From DAISWO01 sp036826295 (lineage in GTDB: Bacteria; Patescibacteriota; Saccharimonadia; Saccharimonadales; JAGQNJ01): a stretch of 64,000 nucleotides of DNA. Positions 60,925-64,000 of this stretch are shown here, one piece after another (positions within the stretch are counted from its first letter, which is position 1; each line of letters opens with the position of its first letter). A program made the translations under genes and the position numbers. Location of the stretch: assembly GCA_036826295.1 (NCBI GenBank), contig DAISWO010000003.1, forward strand, positions 1-64,000, given 5' to 3'. Below the pieces are notes generated by a model. That model was not told where the DNA came from and ran no database searches. It worked only from the letters and a program-made list of their open reading frames with translations.

Positions 60925-61194
60925 TTAAGTAAGATTTGCCGTTCGAGGAGGTAATCCGTTTCTAGCTCGAATTGCCCTATCGGCTGCATCAACACCCATT
61001 TGTTGAATTGTTCTTGTTCTGACTTTATCGCCCTCTGATTCAGCTTTAGGAGGTCTTACCGCAGCTGCTTCAGCGGCTGCTGTTGCTATTTCTCCTTCAG
61101 TTAATTGACGCCTGACTGGCGCGATAGGTAATTCTCTAAGTGCTAATTCATCTGCTGTTGGTACGTGGTCTATAATTTTTCTTTGTTCACCCAT
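60925..61194 (-). CDS. Small charged protein, unknown
   Basis: 89 residues, Ala/Arg/Glu-rich, helical, no membrane segment: EGEIATAAAEAAAVRPP in the middle and AADRAIRARNGLPPRTANL at the end. GAGGATATATAT before the ATG. It is the second gene after a 34-codon ORF, 13 nt apart, behind a perfect promoter. Its stop is 1 nt from the convergent rpmA stop. Confidence 0.6.
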   Translation of the reverse strand: MGEQRKIIDHVPTADELALRELPIAPVRRQLTEGEIATAAAEAAAVRPPKAESEGDKVRTRTIQQMGVDAADRAIRARNGLPPRTANLT

Positions 61195-61207
61195 ATATAT
61201 CCTCTAT

Positions 61208-61312
61208 CTAAAAATCAATTGACTTCGTTATGGCTGTACTCAAAATGGCATCGTTAAATGTATCAAAGCCGTTTACGGGAAAATTGTCTTGATTGGTTTG
61301 TTTTTGATTCAT
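61208..61312 (-). CDS. 34-residue small ORF with promoter
   Basis: ATG 61312 to TAG 61208. Product begins MNQKQTNQDNFPVNGFDTFN and ends KSIDF. GGAAAA lies 7 nt before the ATG, and transcription from the consensus promoter at 61343-61371 would give a 24-nt leader. It shares the unit with the 89-residue protein. Size and polar sequence suggest a small regulator; real translation is likely but not proved. Confidence 0.55.
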   Translation of the reverse strand: MNQKQTNQDNFPVNGFDTFNDAILSTAITKSIDF

Positions 61313-61342
61313 GTTTATTTTCCATTCTTAAGGAATATATAC

Positions 61343-61371
61343 AGTATACATTATGCTTGTGTTTTTGTCAA
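61343..61371 (-). promoter_or_regulatory. Consensus promoter of the small-protein unit
   Basis: Minus strand TTGACA (61371-61366), 17 bp, TATACT (61348-61343). It is among the best sigma70-like matches in the window. Confidence 0.8.
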
Positions 61372-61385
61372 TATTAGATTAATTA

Positions 61386-61763
61386 CTAAACACCAAGATG
61401 GTGTTTAACTCGTTCTACTACGTCGGCAATTACTACCTGCGATTTGACCATGTAGTCATCTGCACCTAATTTTTGGGCTTTTTCTTTATCGCTGTCCTGA
61501 CTAAGGGCCGTGAGCATGACCACCTTCATATTCGCCGTCTCTGGAGTATTTCGCAGAATATCAAGCACGTCAAAGCCACTTACTTTTGGCATCATCACAT
61601 CTAATAATATTAGATCCGGCCGAAATTCCACTGCTGCAGCCAGGGCGTCTTCACCGTTCGGTACTCTATGTACGCTGAATCCCTCCGTTTCAAGACGCAT
61701 GCGATAGACGTTCGCTAACCCATCATCATCCTCAACTAATAATATTTTCTTTTGATTGCTCAT
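61386..61763 (-). CDS. CheY-like response regulator
   Basis: 125 residues, one receiver: acidic VEDDDG, Asp55 in LLDVMMPKVSGFD, Thr in MLTALSQ, Lys in YMVKSQ. Nearly the same in the alpha4-beta5 face as the receiver of 18073-19320, so they may share a kinase. No output domain and no kinase next to it; it sits 25 nt after pyrG. Confidence 0.9.
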   Translation of the reverse strand: MSNQKKILLVEDDDGLANVYRMRLETEGFSVHRVPNGEDALAAAVEFRPDLILLDVMMPKVSGFDVLDILRNTPETANMKVVMLTALSQDSDKEKAQKLGADDYMVKSQVVIADVVERVKHHLGV

Positions 61764-61788
61764 GTATATATTGATAATGCTAAATTAT

Positions 61789-63408
61789 TTATGACTTTTT
61801 AGCAAGTAAACTCTCTACGAATCCTTTAAATAATGGCTGTGGTTTGTTCGGTCGCGAATTAAATTCAGGATGAAACTGCGATGCTACAAAGAATGGATGA
61901 TTTACCCCTTCAATCACCTCTACTAATCGCTTATCTGGCGACAACCCTACAGCTTTGATGCCCCAATCTTTATAGCTTTCTCGATACTCATTATTACATT
62001 CATAGCGATGCCTATGTCGACCAATTATTTTTTTGCTTTTGTAATACTTGGCAGTTAAAGAATCCTTGTCAAGATCACACGGATAATTACCGAGTCGCAT
62101 TGTTCCGCCTGTATTTTCCAAACCTTTTTGTGAGTTCATAGTACTGACAACTTGAAAATCACTTTGCGAATTAAGCTCCGTACTGGTCGCGTCCGAAACC
62201 CCCGCATTTCTGGCTGCAGCGATTACTGCCATCTGCAAGCCAAGACAAAGCCCAAGATAAGGAACTTTGTGTTTTAACGCGTACTGCGCCGCTTTAATCT
62301 TACCTTCCAGTGCTCTTTCCCCGAAACCGCCAGGAACAATAATGCCATCAACTTTGTCAAAGGTCTTTTTCAATTGAGATTGCGTCATAGCCTCACATTT
62401 TTCGGCATCAATCCAGTGATATTCAATCCCAACCTTACTATGCCATCCAGCACTTTTTAAGGCTTCTATAACGCAGATATAAGTGTCTTCGTTATCCAAG
62501 TATTTCGCAACTAGTCCAACTTTTACCTTCCTGCTAGGTTTGTCCATAATAGTTGCAACCATATCTCGCCACTCTTTCATGTGAGAACGTTTATGCTTGA
62601 GACCTAATTTTTTCACTACATAGTCACCTATTCCTTGATCTTCTAAAGTCAAGGGGACTTGATAAACACTTTTGGCATTCGGCAATAAGGCAATACCATC
62701 TTCTGACACTCCACAAAAAGTACTCAATTTTTGTTTTACCCGCTTACTATTAGGAGATTCCTCACATCTCGCTACGAGCAGGTCCGGCATAATACCCATA
62801 CTCCTGAGCTCTCTAGTGGCATTTTGAGCGGGTTTTGTCTTTATCTCCTTACTTGCAGCTAAATACGGTAAATAAACAACCTGAACGTTAATACAGTTTT
62901 CCTGCCCCGCTCGCGTTCGATATTCTCGTATCGCCTCAAAAAAAGCTGGACTCTCATAGTCTCCCACCGTTCCTCCGATTTCGACAATATGTACATCAAA
63001 CCCTTGGCTGGCCTGGTCGATATAATTTTGTATTGCGTCTGTAAAGTGCGGGACAACTTGGACTGTTTTTCCTAGATATTTACCATCTCGTTCGTCCTGA
63101 ATCAGCTTCCGCAAAACTCTCCCACTCATTACCGAACTTGAGGAAGTTAACTCAACATCTAAAAACCTTTCGTAATGGCCTAGGTCTAAATCAGTTTCCG
63201 ATCCGTCCGCAGTAACAAAACATTCACCATGCTCTGCTGGATTTAACGTGCCCGCATCAACATTTAAGTATGGATCGAGTTTTTGGATATTTACAGAAAG
63301 CCCTCTACTCTTTAGAATATTTCCGATTGAGGCGGCAGTTATACCCTTACCGAGTCCTGAAAGAACTCCGCCTGTTACAAAAATATACTTAGTAGGTCTT
63401 TTTGCCAC
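61789..63408 (-). CDS. pyrG: CTP synthase
   Basis: 539 residues from GTG 63408 with AGGGGAG 5 nt upstream. The synthetase part starts KYIFVTGGVLSGLGKGITAAS, and the glutaminase part has GLCLGLQMAV with catalytic Cys and HPEF with His. It makes CTP from UTP and glutamine. Complete. A TATAGG overlaps the same site, so a leaderless start is also possible. Confidence 0.97.
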   Translation of the reverse strand: MAKRPTKYIFVTGGVLSGLGKGITAASIGNILKSRGLSVNIQKLDPYLNVDAGTLNPAEHGECFVTADGSETDLDLGHYERFLDVELTSSSSVMSGRVLRKLIQDERDGKYLGKTVQVVPHFTDAIQNYIDQASQGFDVHIVEIGGTVGDYESPAFFEAIREYRTRAGQENCINVQVVYLPYLAASKEIKTKPAQNATRELRSMGIMPDLLVARCEESPNSKRVKQKLSTFCGVSEDGIALLPNAKSVYQVPLTLEDQGIGDYVVKKLGLKHKRSHMKEWRDMVATIMDKPSRKVKVGLVAKYLDNEDTYICVIEALKSAGWHSKVGIEYHWIDAEKCEAMTQSQLKKTFDKVDGIIVPGGFGERALEGKIKAAQYALKHKVPYLGLCLGLQMAVIAAARNAGVSDATSTELNSQSDFQVVSTMNSQKGLENTGGTMRLGNYPCDLDKDSLTAKYYKSKKIIGRHRHRYECNNEYRESYKDWGIKAVGLSPDKRLVEVIEGVNHPFFVASQFHPEFNSRPNKPQPLFKGFVESLLAKKS

Positions 63409-63474
63409 CTATACTCCCCTAATTAATCAATCCAAATATTACCATATCTGGACTGACTTTAAAAATATAATGGG

Positions 63475-64000
63475 CTATTTCTGTAGTTCATCAATCGCGT
63501 AGTCAAGTTGAGGGTCCTTATTTGCTTTTATGTCCTTGACGCCACGATTTACTCTTTTATCGGGCGCTATCCCTTCTTTGTCTATATTTCTACCATTTGG
63601 TGTAAACCATCTGGCCACAGTAATTTTAAGTAGTCCTCCGCTCGATACTGGCGTAAGTTGTTGGACGCTACCCTTTCCATAGCTATCCTGACCTACTAAT
63701 TTTGCACGATTATTATCTTTTAATGCTCCGGCAACTATCTCGCTTGCACTTGCACTACCCTCATCGATTAACACGATCGTATTTAGTCCGCCAAGTATGT
63801 TATCGCCAGAGGCTTTATGTACGTCAACTGTAGTATTACCTCGCTTTTCCTCAACAACTATTTGTCCTTTGTCTAACCAAATGCTAGAGACCTCCACTGA
63901 AGATTCAAGAAGCCCCCCAGGATTGCCTCGAAGATCTAATACGATTGCTGTGGCATTTTTTGCTTTCAACTCCGAAGCAGCCTGTTTGGTTAAGTCAGCC
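63475..64000 (-). CDS. S41-family C-terminal processing protease (5' end outside window)
   Basis: Only the end of the catalytic domain is in view; the frame stays open to the edge. Motifs: IVLDLRGNPGGLLESSVEVS, catalytic Ser in EGSASASEIVAGAL, catalytic Lys in DSYGKGSVQQ. These fit CtpA/Prc proteases, which cut proteins outside the membrane and usually have a PDZ domain before this part. It ends 66 nt before pyrG. Confidence 0.88.
   Translation of the reverse strand, partial: ADLTKQAASELKAKNATAIVLDLRGNPGGLLESSVEVSSIWLDKGQIVVEEKRGNTTVDVHKASGDNILGGLNTIVLIDEGSASASEIVAGALKDNNRAKLVGQDSYGKGSVQQLTPVSSGGLLKITVARWFTPNGRNIDKEGIAPDKRVNRGVKDIKANKDPQLDYAIDELQK

Overview
The window reads as a piece of a Patescibacteria (CPR) chromosome, most likely Candidatus Saccharibacteria (TM7). 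The grounds are gene content and style: small, tightly packed and often overlapping genes; a single-chain alpha2-type glycyl-tRNA synthetase; topoisomerase I without zinc fingers; a CofE-like ligase; sigma region 4 joined to HARE-like domains; a sortase with an LPDTG substrate; many PAS histidine kinases and CheY-like receivers; and many genes whose -10 box lies about 6-10 nt before the start codon, so their mRNAs should be almost leaderless. TGA is used as a normal stop. The lineage call is inference, since there is no rRNA here.

Layout. 1-9 kb: end of an LPDTG surface protein, HAD phosphatase, tRNA-Leu(CAA), sortase, PEGA protein, gltX. 9-20 kb: DUF3048 protein, two histidine kinase/receiver pairs, dinB operon, HD and HAD proteins, tRNA-Glu(CTC), pseudouridine synthase. 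20-29 kb: der, pth-cofE-like pair, a strongly structured minus-strand RNA of about 370 nt with its own promoter and terminator, dprA, topA. 29-35 kb: small accessory genes, peptide deformylase, CYTH protein, sigma4-HARE regulator, and dispersed hairpin-rich repeats. 35.5-36.2 kb: a 707-bp gap between convergent genes. 36-43.4 kb: a division/cell-wall cluster on the minus strand, mraZ-rsmH-ftsL-ftsI-ftsW-murG-ftsQ, with a likely MraZ operator. 43.6-64 kb: GH1 glycosidase, AlkD-like and NYN proteins, PIF1-like helicase, glyS, recO preceded by a degenerate kinase/receiver pair, xseA-xseB, a Trm11-like methyltransferase, rpmA, pyrG and a partial S41 protease.

Strand and replication. Most genes left of 35.5 kb are on + and most right of 36.2 kb are on -. 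They converge on the 707-bp gap, which holds a 28-bp palindrome whose core resembles E. coli dif as I recall it. I suggest, as inference, that this is near the replication terminus.

The least conventional material is non-coding. Three copies of one element family (33.0-33.5 kb twice, 45.6-45.8 kb) share short single-stranded motifs while their helices differ in sequence but stay paired, the mark of a selected RNA structure. Two copies of a second, 220-bp family (30.1 and 44.9 kb) end in a related terminal module, and a shrunken remnant lies near 52.45 kb. With the 370-nt RNA these are the best candidates for something undescribed.
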